Shown here: positions 55,069 through 63,354 of the stretch, one piece after another | How the letters are laid out: each line of letters begins with the position of its first letter | How positions within the stretch are numbered: position 1 is the stretch's first letter | From: Roseateles oligotrophus | GTDB lineage: Bacteria; Pseudomonadota; Gammaproteobacteria; Burkholderiales; Burkholderiaceae_C | Direction: 5' to 3' | Assembly: GCF_014204525.1 (NCBI RefSeq) | Contig: NZ_JACHLP010000001.1 | Location: 186,001-250,000 of the forward strand | Length of the DNA stretch: 64,000 bases | The notes under the pieces: model-generated | Told to the model about the DNA's origin: nothing | The model's input: the letters and a program-made list of their open reading frames with translations, nothing else | The model's database searches: none | Position numbers and translations under genes: made by a program

Positions 55069-58000
55069 GTGAGCCATTTCGACCCCGCTGACTGCGGCTG
55101 GATGGACCTGCTGCCCGACGGCCTGATCATCATCAATGCCGAGGGCGCCATCGTCGCCAGCAACACCCGGGCGACCCAGCTGTTTGGCTACGCCGCCGGC
55201 GAGCTGCGCGGCCTGCCCATCGACTTCCTATTGCCGCAATGCCGCGAAGCCTTTCTGAAAACGCAGGCCGGCGATGCCGGCCCGGGTCCGGCCCAGCAAC
55301 GGCGCCAGACCGTGCATGAATACTGGGTGCAGGACGGTGACGGCAGCACTTTTGCCCTGGACGTCACCATGGCCCTGCTGTCGGGCAGCCCGGCCGAGGC
55401 CCCGCATATCTCCCTGGCCTTCCGGGAGGCGACGGCGCGGCGCAATGCCGAACTCGCCCTGGAGGCGGCCAAGCAGCGCTCCGAAAAAGTCCAGGACCAG
55501 ATCGTCGGCCTGTCCAACACCCTGCCCCTGGTCATCTTTCAGTACGAGAGCGATGACGAGGGCCGCATCCGCTTCAGCTTCGTCAGCGAAAAAATGCTGG
55601 CGGTCACCGGCATCTCGGCCGAAGCCTTGCTGCGCGACCCCTCGGTCACCCGCTTCAAGGCCTTGGTGGCCGAGGACAACGAGCTGCTGCTGGGCGAGAT
55701 CCGCAAATCGCATGAGCTGATACGCCAGGGCGCCAAAGTCGGTCAGTACAGCATCGACGTCAGGGCCATGGTCAGGGGCGAGCTGCGCTGGCTGCATATC
55801 TCCACCAGCTTTGGCGGCTGGCAGCTGGATCTGCGCCAGATCTGGAACGGCTATATCGAGGACGTGACGGACGAAAAATCGGCCGAGGCCGCCATCCGCC
55901 AGGCCCGCGACATGGCGGAAAGCGCCAACCAGCTCAAATCCGCCTTTCTGGCCAATATGAGCCACGAGATCCGCACACCGATGAACACCATCATCGGCCT
56001 CTCGCAGATGGCGCTGCAGACCGAGCTGCAACCGCGCCAGCGCGAGTACATCGAACGCGTCTGCCTCTCGGGCAAGCATCTGCTGGGCATCATCAACGAC
56101 ATCCTGGACTTCTCCAAGATCGAGGCCGAGAAACTGGACATCGAGGCCGTGCCCTTCGAGCTGGACAGCCTGCTCTCCAATGTCGCCAATCTGGTCGCCG
56201 ACAAGGCGATTGCCAAGGGGCTGGAGCTACTGTTCGAGGTCGACCCCGCCGTACCCCGGCATCTGATCGGCGACCCGCTGCGCCTGGTGCAGGTCATCAT
56301 CAACTTCGCCAGCAATGCGCTCAAGTTCACCGAGCAGGGCCAGGTCCGCCTGCAGATCGAGCGCCTGCGCAGGGCCGAGGACGCCGCTGAAGAGGCGCAG
56401 GTCTGCCTCAAGATCTCGGTGCACGACACCGGCATCGGCCTGTCGGAGGCCCATATGGCCCAGCTGTTCCAGAGCTTCCACCAGGCCGATGCCTCGACCT
56501 CGCGCAAATACGGTGGCACCGGCCTGGGCCTGTCCATCTCCAAGCGCCTGGCCGAGCTGATGGGCGGCCAGGCCGGGGTGGAAAGCGTGCTGGGCCAGGG
56601 CAGCAGCTTCTGGTTCACCGCCCGCCTGGGCCTGTGCGGCGAGGCCCAGCTCACCGAGGAAGCGCGCGCCAAGCGGGCCCAGACCGAGCGCCTGCGTGCG
56701 CGCTTCCAGGGCAAGAAGGCCTTGCTGATCGACGATCACCCCCAGGCCAGCCGGGTGCTGGCCCAGGAGCTGGCCCAATTGGGCCTGCGGGTCAGCGAAT
56801 GCCCGGACAGCAATGCCGCCCTGCAAGTGCTGCAGCAGGAATCCGGCTTCGACCTGCTGATCGACCGCCAGCCGCTGGCCGAGAACGAGACGGCCCAGCC
56901 GGCCCAGGGCGAGCTGCTGACGCGCCGGCCCTACCGCATCCTGACCTCGGAATTCAGCGGCGATGCCCTGCCCCTGCATGGGGTGGAGGCGCTGCTGTTC
57001 AAGCCCGTCTACACCGGCACCCTGCATGCGGCCCTGCAACAGGCCCTGACCCGCGACCAGGCCGGGGCGCAGGAGTTCGCCCAGGGCTGCAAGGCCGACC
57101 ACCGGCTGGCCGGCATCGCCGGCGCGCTGATCCTGCTGGTGGACGACAACGAGTTCAACCAGTATGTGGGCTGCGAGCTGCTGCAAGGCGCGGGCCTGCA
57201 GGTGGAGACGGCCGACAACGGCCTGCAGGCGCTGGAGATGGTGCAGCGCAAGCCCTACGACGCCGTGCTGATGGATGTGCAGATGCCGGTGATGGATGGC
57301 CTGGAGGCCACGCGCGCCATCCGCAAGCTGCCCGCGCTGGACGGCCTGCCCATCATCTCCATGAGCGCCAATGTGATGCGCTCCGACATCGAGGCCAGCC
57401 TGGCGGCCGGCATGTGCGGCACGGTCAACAAGCCCATCGAACCCGAGGAGCTGTGGGCCGCCCTGCTGCGCTGGGTCCGCCCCCGTCCGGGCCTGGGTGA
57501 ACCGAGCCAGGGCGGGAGCGAAGCCGCGGCGCCCGCAGTCGTCGCAGCGGCCACCGTGGAAGCGCTGCCCGAGCACATCCCCGGCCTGGACATGGCCAGC
57601 GGCCTGGGCCGCATCGGCGGCAACCGGACCATGTATCTGAAGATGCTGCGCCTGTTTGCCAGCAACCAGGCCGGCGTGGGCGAGCAGCTCCGCAGCGCCC
57701 TGGCCGGCAGCGACTGGGCCACCGCCGAACGCCTGGCGCACAGCTGCAAGGGCGTGGCTGGCAGCCTGGGCGCCGAGGAGGTACAGCAAAGAGCCGAGGA
57801 GCTGGAACAGGCCTTGCGGGCCGGCCACGGCGCGGCCCCGCTGCAAACCCTGGTCGAGGCCTTGAACGGGCCGCTGCAGGCCTTGATCCAGGCCCTCAGG
57901 CAAAGCCTGCCGGAGAACCCACCGTCCCGCCAGCTGACGGTGGTCGACCCCGCTCAATTGCAGGGCCTGGTGAGCCAGTTGGCCGAGCTGCTGGCGCAGA

Positions 58001-58161
58001 ACGATGTCGAGGCCGAAAGCCTGCTGTCGGCCCATGCCGATCTGTTCCACTCGGCCGACCCGGCCGCCTATCTGCAGCTCAGCCGGGCCATCGACGCCTT
58101 CGACTACGAGGGCGCGGCGCTATTGCTGGCGCAACACTTTGCGGCCCGGGCCGAGGGCTAG
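55069..58161 (+). CDS. Hybrid sensor kinase with PAS, two receiver domains and HPt
   Basis: Soluble protein of 1030 residues with a GTG start. Domains: PAS at about 10-130 (GLIIINAEGAIVASNTRATQLFGY), a second PAS at 150-275, HisKA with NMSHEIRTPMNT and H299, HATPase at 400-525 (GLGLSISKRLAELMGG), receiver 1 at about 550-660 (D599, K645), receiver 2 at 710-830 (VLMDVQMPVMDG, D736) and a C-terminal HPt with H891 in LAHSCKGVAGSLG. The final 90 residues (PAQLQGLVSQLAELL...) form another helical module. This BarA/TorS-like set allows a four-step phosphorelay. It has no output domain; a separate regulator must receive the phosphate. Both PAS domains lack membrane anchors, so the signal is cytoplasmic. 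Confidence 0.93.
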   Translation: MSHFDPADCGWMDLLPDGLIIINAEGAIVASNTRATQLFGYAAGELRGLPIDFLLPQCREAFLKTQAGDAGPGPAQQRRQTVHEYWVQDGDGSTFALDVTMALLSGSPAEAPHISLAFREATARRNAELALEAAKQRSEKVQDQIVGLSNTLPLVIFQYESDDEGRIRFSFVSEKMLAVTGISAEALLRDPSVTRFKALVAEDNELLLGEIRKSHELIRQGAKVGQYSIDVRAMVRGELRWLHISTSFGGWQLDLRQIWNGYIEDVTDEKSAEAAIRQARDMAESANQLKSAFLANMSHEIRTPMNTIIGLSQMALQTELQPRQREYIERVCLSGKHLLGIINDILDFSKIEAEKLDIEAVPFELDSLLSNVANLVADKAIAKGLELLFEVDPAVPRHLIGDPLRLVQVIINFASNALKFTEQGQVRLQIERLRRAEDAAEEAQVCLKISVHDTGIGLSEAHMAQLFQSFHQADASTSRKYGGTGLGLSISKRLAELMGGQAGVESVLGQGSSFWFTARLGLCGEAQLTEEARAKRAQTERLRARFQGKKALLIDDHPQASRVLAQELAQLGLRVSECPDSNAALQVLQQESGFDLLIDRQPLAENETAQPAQGELLTRRPYRILTSEFSGDALPLHGVEALLFKPVYTGTLHAALQQALTRDQAGAQEFAQGCKADHRLAGIAGALILLVDDNEFNQYVGCELLQGAGLQVETADNGLQALEMVQRKPYDAVLMDVQMPVMDGLEATRAIRKLPALDGLPIISMSANVMRSDIEASLAAGMCGTVNKPIEPEELWAALLRWVRPRPGLGEPSQGGSEAAAPAVVAAATVEALPEHIPGLDMASGLGRIGGNRTMYLKMLRLFASNQAGVGEQLRSALAGSDWATAERLAHSCKGVAGSLGAEEVQQRAEELEQALRAGHGAAPLQTLVEALNGPLQALIQALRQSLPENPPSRQLTVVDPAQLQGLVSQLAELLAQNDVEAESLLSAHADLFHSADPAAYLQLSRAIDAFDYEGAALLLAQHFAARAEG

Positions 58162-58174
58162 GGCTAGGGCTAGG
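58155..58174. repeat. Three tandem GGGCTA hexamers at convergent stops
   Basis: The sequence contains GGGCTA three times in a row. The stop TAG of the hybrid kinase and the reverse-strand stop of the permease (58170-58172) both fall inside it. It probably arose by replication slippage at the gene ends. Confidence 0.8.
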
Positions 58175-59981
58175 ACTGCCGCGCCTGCACCAGGGCGACG
58201 GCCTCCTCAAAGGAATAGGCCGTGTGATAGCTTCGCTCGGCGGCTATGGGGTCCGCCGTGGCCTGGGTCGCCACGGGCATCAGCAGAACCAATTGGGCCT
58301 GCTGCAGCATCAGCAAATGCCTGTTCAGCAGCTCTCTGTCCTGGGCCGACACCGGCGCGGCCGAGGTGCTGACGACAAAGACGGTGCCGATGAGTTCGGC
58401 GCGCGCATCCGGAGGCGGGTCGGCCAACTCCTGGACGGTGACGTGGCGGGCATCCAAGCGCTCGCTCCTCAGCACCCTCACCAGCAACTCGGCCGTCAGA
58501 TAGGCGTCGCTGCCGGCCATGCTGACGCACAGCAAGAGCGAGCCCGGCGCCACGTCCAGCGGCCCCTGCCAACGCCCCTCGGTCTTCAGCCGCTCCTGGC
58601 GCAGGCGCAGGCCCAGTTCGCCGCCGTCGTCCAGCACCGTTTTGCATGAGCGCGCGGGCCGCGCGTGCCCCGAGAGTTGGCCAAACACCTGCAGGATGGC
58701 GCGCTGGGCGGCCTGCACCTGGGCCGGCTGGATCAGCTGCTTCTCGAAGTCCTGCCTGGCCATCAAAAAAGCCGGCATGACGATCTTGTCGCAATAGCTG
58801 GCCAGGGATTTGCGCTTCAGAAAGCTGCGGGCGTTGGCCAGTATCTCCACCGCGTCGCCGCTGAGGATGCGCTGGTAAAAGCGCTGGGACAGGTCCAGCG
58901 CGGGCGCGTCGCCCAGCAGCAGGTCCAGGAAATACAGCGACGGCACATGCCGCCCCGCCACCACCAGGCACAGCGTCAGCGGAGTGGACAGCAGCAAGCC
59001 GATGGGGCCCCACAGCGCGCTCCAGAAAATGGCCGACACCACCACCGAGAAGGGCGACATGCCGGTGGCATGGCCATAGAGCCGCGGCTCGATCCCATAG
59101 GTCACCACCAGCTCCACGGCCAGAAAGACCAGGGCGGTGGACAGGGCCATGTCCCAGCCCGGCACCATGGCGGCGGCCATGGCGCAGGCCAGCAGGGCCG
59201 CTGCGGGAAAGCCCACATAGGGCACGAAGCGCAGCAGCCCGGCCAGGGTGGCCCAGATCAGGGCATGCGGCAGCTGCAGCAGGGCCAGCAGGGCCCAGAT
59301 CGCCAGCGCCACGCCCAGATTGACGCTGAACTGAGAGACGAAGTAGCGCGACAGGCGCTGCCCGGCATCGTTGAGCGCGCTGGTGGCGGCCCTGACGTCG
59401 CTCCCCCCCAGCAGCCGGACCAGGCGGTCGCGCAAGGCGTCCTGCTCCAGCAGGGCGAACACCAACACCAGCACGACCACGCCCACGCCGCCCAGCGGCC
59501 CCCAGACCAGGGCCAGGAACTGGGCCAACGGGTCGGACTTGCCCTCGGGGCGGGGCTTGTCCGGGCTCAGGGCCTGGGGCTGATCGGGCTCGGCCACCAG
59601 TTGGTCCGTCATCATCCGGCTGGCCCGGCCCTGCGCCTCCTGCAAGCGATCAACGGTGAGCTCGCGCAGGGTAGCGATCTTCTGCCGCACCTGGGCCTCA
59701 TAGGCCGGCAGCTCCTCCGACATCGCCCGCAGTTGCAGCACGATGACCAGGGCAATACCCGCCGTCACCAGCCCGGCCATGCCCAGCGCCAGCAGGGCGG
59801 CGGCGCCCTGCCCCAGGCCCAGGCCGCGGAAGCGGCGCACGATGGGCGCGATCACAAAGCTCAGCATGATGGCCAGGGTGATGGGCGCCAGCACCCCGCC
59901 CGCCAGATAGAGAAAACCCAGCACGGCCGTGCCGGCCAGAATCTTGGGGATCAGCGGGGAGGCGGCATCCGTGGAGGGCAT
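58170..59981 (-). CDS. AI-2E-family transporter (PerM-like) with soluble C-terminal tail
   Basis: Protein of 603 residues. The first 370 form an AI-2E/PerM permease with about eight helices: KILAGTAVLGFLYLAGGVLAP, LLALGMAGLVTAGIALVIVL, VSQFSVNLGVALAIWALLAL, LLRFVPYVGFPAAALLACAM, and the conserved GIEPRLYGHATGMSPFSVVVS. Usual members are about 350 residues. Here a further 230 hydrophilic residues follow, including GSLLLCVSMAGSDAYLTAEL and DARHVTVQELADPPPDARAE, an alternating alpha/beta segment reminiscent of a Rossmann or B12-binding-like fold without the cobalamin His. Transport of autoinducer-2 is not established for this group; Na+/H+ exchange and export roles exist elsewhere in the family. 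The start at 59981 is chosen so that the first helix is near the N-terminus. Confidence 0.85.
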   Translation of the reverse strand: MPSTDAASPLIPKILAGTAVLGFLYLAGGVLAPITLAIMLSFVIAPIVRRFRGLGLGQGAAALLALGMAGLVTAGIALVIVLQLRAMSEELPAYEAQVRQKIATLRELTVDRLQEAQGRASRMMTDQLVAEPDQPQALSPDKPRPEGKSDPLAQFLALVWGPLGGVGVVVLVLVFALLEQDALRDRLVRLLGGSDVRAATSALNDAGQRLSRYFVSQFSVNLGVALAIWALLALLQLPHALIWATLAGLLRFVPYVGFPAAALLACAMAAAMVPGWDMALSTALVFLAVELVVTYGIEPRLYGHATGMSPFSVVVSAIFWSALWGPIGLLLSTPLTLCLVVAGRHVPSLYFLDLLLGDAPALDLSQRFYQRILSGDAVEILANARSFLKRKSLASYCDKIVMPAFLMARQDFEKQLIQPAQVQAAQRAILQVFGQLSGHARPARSCKTVLDDGGELGLRLRQERLKTEGRWQGPLDVAPGSLLLCVSMAGSDAYLTAELLVRVLRSERLDARHVTVQELADPPPDARAELIGTVFVVSTSAAPVSAQDRELLNRHLLMLQQAQLVLLMPVATQATADPIAAERSYHTAYSFEEAVALVQARQS

Positions 59982-60036
59982 TGCGGCGGGCTCGGCGAAA
60001 ATATTTCGGGCGAGTATCGCACCCGCCAAACAGCCC

Positions 60037-61329
60037 TCAGCCGCCGCTGGCGCCGCCTGCCACAGCAGCCTGGTGCAGCACGCGCTGCGGGAAGGGGATG
60101 CCTATGCCCTGCTCGTTCAACACCCGCAGAATCGCCAGATTGACGTCCGAGCGCGGGCCGCCCTGGCCGTTCTCGGGGTCGGCAATCCAGAAGTAAATCG
60201 TCAGCTCCAGGCCATCGGCCGCGAAATTGCTCAGCTGCACCGAGGGGCCCGGGGTCTTCAGAATGCGCGGCACGGACTCGACCACCGCCACCAGCATGGG
60301 CATCAGGCGCTCCAGATCGGTGCCGTACTCCACCTGCACCACCGTGTTGAGCAGCACTTGCGGATCGGCCAGCGACATGTTTTCGACCCGCTGGGTGATC
60401 AGCATCTCATTGGGCAGGATGGCCTCGCGGCCGCTGAGCGCGCGTATCACCGTGTAGCGGGTGTTGATATCGCTGATGCGGCCCTCGAAATTGTCCACCT
60501 TGACCATATCGCCGATGCGCAGCGAGCGTTCGGCCAGGATCACAAAGCCCGAGACGTAGTTGGACGCCAGCTTCTGCAGGCCGAAACCGATGCCCACGCC
60601 CAGGGCGCCGCCCAGCACGCTGAGGGCCGTCAGGTCGATGCCGGCGGCCGACAGGGCGATCAACAGGCCGGCAAACAGGAACAGCGAGCGCGTGGCATTG
60701 GCCGCGATCTTGCGCAGCGACAGGTCCATGGTGCCGCCGCGCAGCAGCCGGGACTCGATGGCCGAGGAGATCCACAAGGCCAGGACCAGCACGATCACGG
60801 CATTGAAAGCCCCCTGGATCAGCGCGCCCAGCGAGACCTCCTTGCCGCCCATCTTCCAGGTGATGGCATCGAACTCGTCCAGGATCAGGGGCAGGATGCC
60901 CGTCACCCAGAGAATGGAGCCGCCCCAGGCCAGCCAGGACACCTTGCTCTCCACCAGCTTGATCCATTTGGAATTGGGCAGGGCGGCAATCAGCACCCGC
61001 ACCGTCAGGCGGATCAAGACCAGGGACAGCAGCACCGGAATCGCCAGCTTGAACACGGCCGAGGACACGCCCAGCACTGGCAAGAATTTTTTGGCGATAT
61101 AGGCCAGGCCCAGGGCCAGCACGGGGAAGAGCACGCCGTCCACCACATGGGTGCCGAACAGCACCGAGGTGGCGCGGTGCTGCACCCGGCGGTGCAGCAG
61201 GCTGACCACCAGCCAGGACAGGGCCAGGCAGGCCAGCAGCACGGCCAGGCCCATCAGGGCCGTCGGGGTCAGCAAGGCCTCGAACAGAACACGCAGTTCG
61301 GTGAAGTCGAAAGAGAAGTCGTTATTCAT
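60037..61329 (-). CDS. Mechanosensitive ion channel, MscS family
   Basis: Inner-membrane channel of 430 residues with more helices than E. coli MscS (286 residues). Five predicted membrane segments lead to the pore helix ALGVGIGFGLQKLASNYVSGF, rich in Gly and Ala. The beta domain follows, with ERSLRIGDMVKVDNFEGRISDINTRYTVIRALSGREAILPNEMLI. The C-terminal alpha/beta vestibule contains VNLAILRVLNEQGIGIPFPQRV. It protects against hypo-osmotic shock. The start MNNDFSF at 61329 has the first helix downstream. An upstream in-frame ATG would overlap the deacetylase gene. Confidence 0.93.
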   Translation of the reverse strand: MNNDFSFDFTELRVLFEALLTPTALMGLAVLLACLALSWLVVSLLHRRVQHRATSVLFGTHVVDGVLFPVLALGLAYIAKKFLPVLGVSSAVFKLAIPVLLSLVLIRLTVRVLIAALPNSKWIKLVESKVSWLAWGGSILWVTGILPLILDEFDAITWKMGGKEVSLGALIQGAFNAVIVLVLALWISSAIESRLLRGGTMDLSLRKIAANATRSLFLFAGLLIALSAAGIDLTALSVLGGALGVGIGFGLQKLASNYVSGFVILAERSLRIGDMVKVDNFEGRISDINTRYTVIRALSGREAILPNEMLITQRVENMSLADPQVLLNTVVQVEYGTDLERLMPMLVAVVESVPRILKTPGPSVQLSNFAADGLELTIYFWIADPENGQGGPRSDVNLAILRVLNEQGIGIPFPQRVLHQAAVAGGASGG

Positions 61330-61396
61330 GCAGGCGGGCTGGTCCGGGCGGGGAGTGAAGAGGCCGCCATTGTCGCCAAAACAAAAAACACCAGGT

Positions 61397-62332
61397 TCAG
61401 GCCCCGGACAAGGCCCGCAGATGCACACCCACGCTGCGGGCAAGGGCGCCCAGGTGGTAGCCACCCTCCAGGCAGGAGACGATGCGGCCCTTGGCATGGC
61501 GTTTGGCCACCTCCATGATGCGCAGCGTCAACCATTCGTAGTCGGCCTCGAGCAGGCCCAGCTGGCCCAGATCGTCATCGCGGTGGGCGTCGAAGCCGGC
61601 CGAGATGAAGAGCATCTCGGGCCGGAAGCGCTCCAGCGCCGGCATCCACATGGCCTCCACCAGCTCGCGCACCTCCAGACCCTTGGTGTAGGCCGGCACC
61701 GGCACATTGATCATGTTCTCGCCCTTGGGCACGGCGCCGTTATAGGGGTAGAGCGGATGCTGGAAGATGCTGACCATCAGCACGCGCTCATCGCCCGCGA
61801 TGATGTCCTCGGTGCCATTGCCGTGGTGTACATCGAAGTCCACCACGGCCACCCGTTTCAGGCCCCGCACATCCAGGGCGTAACGGGCCGCCACCGCCAC
61901 ATTGTTGAAAAAACAAAATCCCATGGTCTGGTCGCGCGTGGCATGGTGGCCGGGCGGGCGCACGGCGCAGAACGCGTTCTCATGGCGGCCGTCCAGCACC
62001 AGGCGGGTGGCCTCCACCGCCGCACCGGCGGCGCGCAGGGCGGCGGCCCAGGTATGCGGGTTGGCCACGGTGTCGGGGTCCATGGAATGGCTGTTGCCGG
62101 AGCTGGCACAGGCCTGCAAGACCTCGGCCAGCTCGGCCACATAACCATGGGTGTGGGCCCGCTCCACATCGGCCAGATCGACCCGCGGTGCCGCCAGCCG
62201 CACCAGGGTTTCGCCGATGCCGCTGGCGATCAGCCAGTCCTCGATCGCATCCAGGCGCTGCGGGCATTCGGGATGGCCGGGGCCCATATCGTGCCGGTGA
62301 CAGTCGGGGTGGCTCAGATAGGCAGTGGACAT
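61397..62332 (-). CDS. Histone-deacetylase-family amidohydrolase
   Basis: Zinc-dependent deacetylase of 311 residues, typical of the bacterial class II HDAC-like/acetylpolyamine amidohydrolase group. It starts AYLSHPDCHRHDMGPGHPECPQRL. The active-site motifs are AVRPPGHHATRD, VVDFDVHHGNGTED (Zn ligands), SAGFDAHRDDDLG (Zn ligand Asp) and LEGGYHL. The substrate may be acetylpolyamine or acetyl-lysine on proteins; Acs is in the window, but no direct link can be drawn. The start at 62332 is fixed by conserved N-terminal sequence. It is divergent from moxR with 63 bp between. Confidence 0.93.
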   Translation of the reverse strand: MSTAYLSHPDCHRHDMGPGHPECPQRLDAIEDWLIASGIGETLVRLAAPRVDLADVERAHTHGYVAELAEVLQACASSGNSHSMDPDTVANPHTWAAALRAAGAAVEATRLVLDGRHENAFCAVRPPGHHATRDQTMGFCFFNNVAVAARYALDVRGLKRVAVVDFDVHHGNGTEDIIAGDERVLMVSIFQHPLYPYNGAVPKGENMINVPVPAYTKGLEVRELVEAMWMPALERFRPEMLFISAGFDAHRDDDLGQLGLLEADYEWLTLRIMEVAKRHAKGRIVSCLEGGYHLGALARSVGVHLRALSGA

Positions 62333-62395
62333 GGGCAGCGAAGACAAGTCTCTCTTGATTGAATTGAGCGTCAAAGTTTTTGCTATGGTGCGCGC

Positions 62396-63334
62396 ATGAC
62401 CGCCGCCACACGCCAACAAAGCACCCAACTCTTGACCGCCCTGCAACAGCAGATTAGCACGATCATCAAAGGCAAACCGCAGCAGATCCGGGACTGCGTG
62501 GCCTGCCTGATTGCCGGCGGCCATCTGCTGATCGAGGATCTGCCCGGGGTCGGCAAGACCACCCTGGCCCATGCCCTGGCCATCTCCATGGGCTTGAAAT
62601 TTTCGCGCCTGCAGTTCACCGCCGACCTGATGCCCTCCGACCTGCTGGGCGTCAGCATTTACGAGCGGGAAAAGGCGGCCTTTGTCTTCCACCCCGGTCC
62701 GGTATTCGCCCAGGTCTTGCTGGCCGACGAGATCAACCGCGCCGGCCCCAAATCGCAAAGCGCCTTGCTGGAGGCCATGGAAGAAAACCAGGTCAGCGTG
62801 GATGGCACAAGCCATGCCCTGCCCCAGCCCTTCTTCGTCATCGCCACGCAAAACCCCAGCGAGCAGCTGGGCACCTACCCGCTGCCGGAGTCGCAGCTGG
62901 ACCGCTTTCTGATGTGCATCTCGCTGGGCTACCCCGACCAGGCCGCCGAGCGCGAGCTGCTGCTGGGCCAGGACAGCCGCGAGGCCTTGCGGGCCCTGCC
63001 AGCGGTGATGAGCCCGGCCGATGTGCTGCAGGCCCAGGCCGATGTGCGCGCCATCCATGCCGCGCCGGCCCTGCTGGACTATCTGCAGGCCCTGATCGCC
63101 GCGACCCGCTCGGGTCAGTGGTTTGCCGAAGGCCTGAGCCCGCGTGCCGGCCTCGGTGTGCTGCGCGCCGCGCGCGCCCGCGCCCTGCTGGACGGGCGCG
63201 ACTTTGTGGCGCCCGACGATGTGCAAGCCATCCTTCCCCAGACCATCGCCCACCGCCTGCGGCCCAAGCCCGGCAGCGCCCGTGGGCCGCGCGAGCAGGT
63301 GCGAGCCATGCTCGAAGCCATTCCCCTTCCCTGA
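62396..63334 (+). CDS. MoxR-family AAA+ ATPase
   Basis: Chaperone-like ATPase of 312 residues. Walker A is EDLPGVGKTTLAH, MoxR-specific features are RLQFTADLMPSDLLGVSIYE and FHPGPVFAQVLLADEINRAGPKSQSALLEAMEE (Walker B and sensor). FVIATQNPSEQLGTYPLPESQLDRF supplies sensor 1 and the Arg finger. A helical lid ends IAHRLRPKP. MoxR proteins usually act with DUF58 and VWA-domain proteins in folding or activating metalloenzymes and surface complexes. A DUF58 gene follows 20 bp downstream, as expected. Confidence 0.95.
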   Translation: MTAATRQQSTQLLTALQQQISTIIKGKPQQIRDCVACLIAGGHLLIEDLPGVGKTTLAHALAISMGLKFSRLQFTADLMPSDLLGVSIYEREKAAFVFHPGPVFAQVLLADEINRAGPKSQSALLEAMEENQVSVDGTSHALPQPFFVIATQNPSEQLGTYPLPESQLDRFLMCISLGYPDQAAERELLLGQDSREALRALPAVMSPADVLQAQADVRAIHAAPALLDYLQALIAATRSGQWFAEGLSPRAGLGVLRAARARALLDGRDFVAPDDVQAILPQTIAHRLRPKPGSARGPREQVRAMLEAIPLP

Positions 63335-63354
63335 CACCTGCACGCTCAGTTTTA

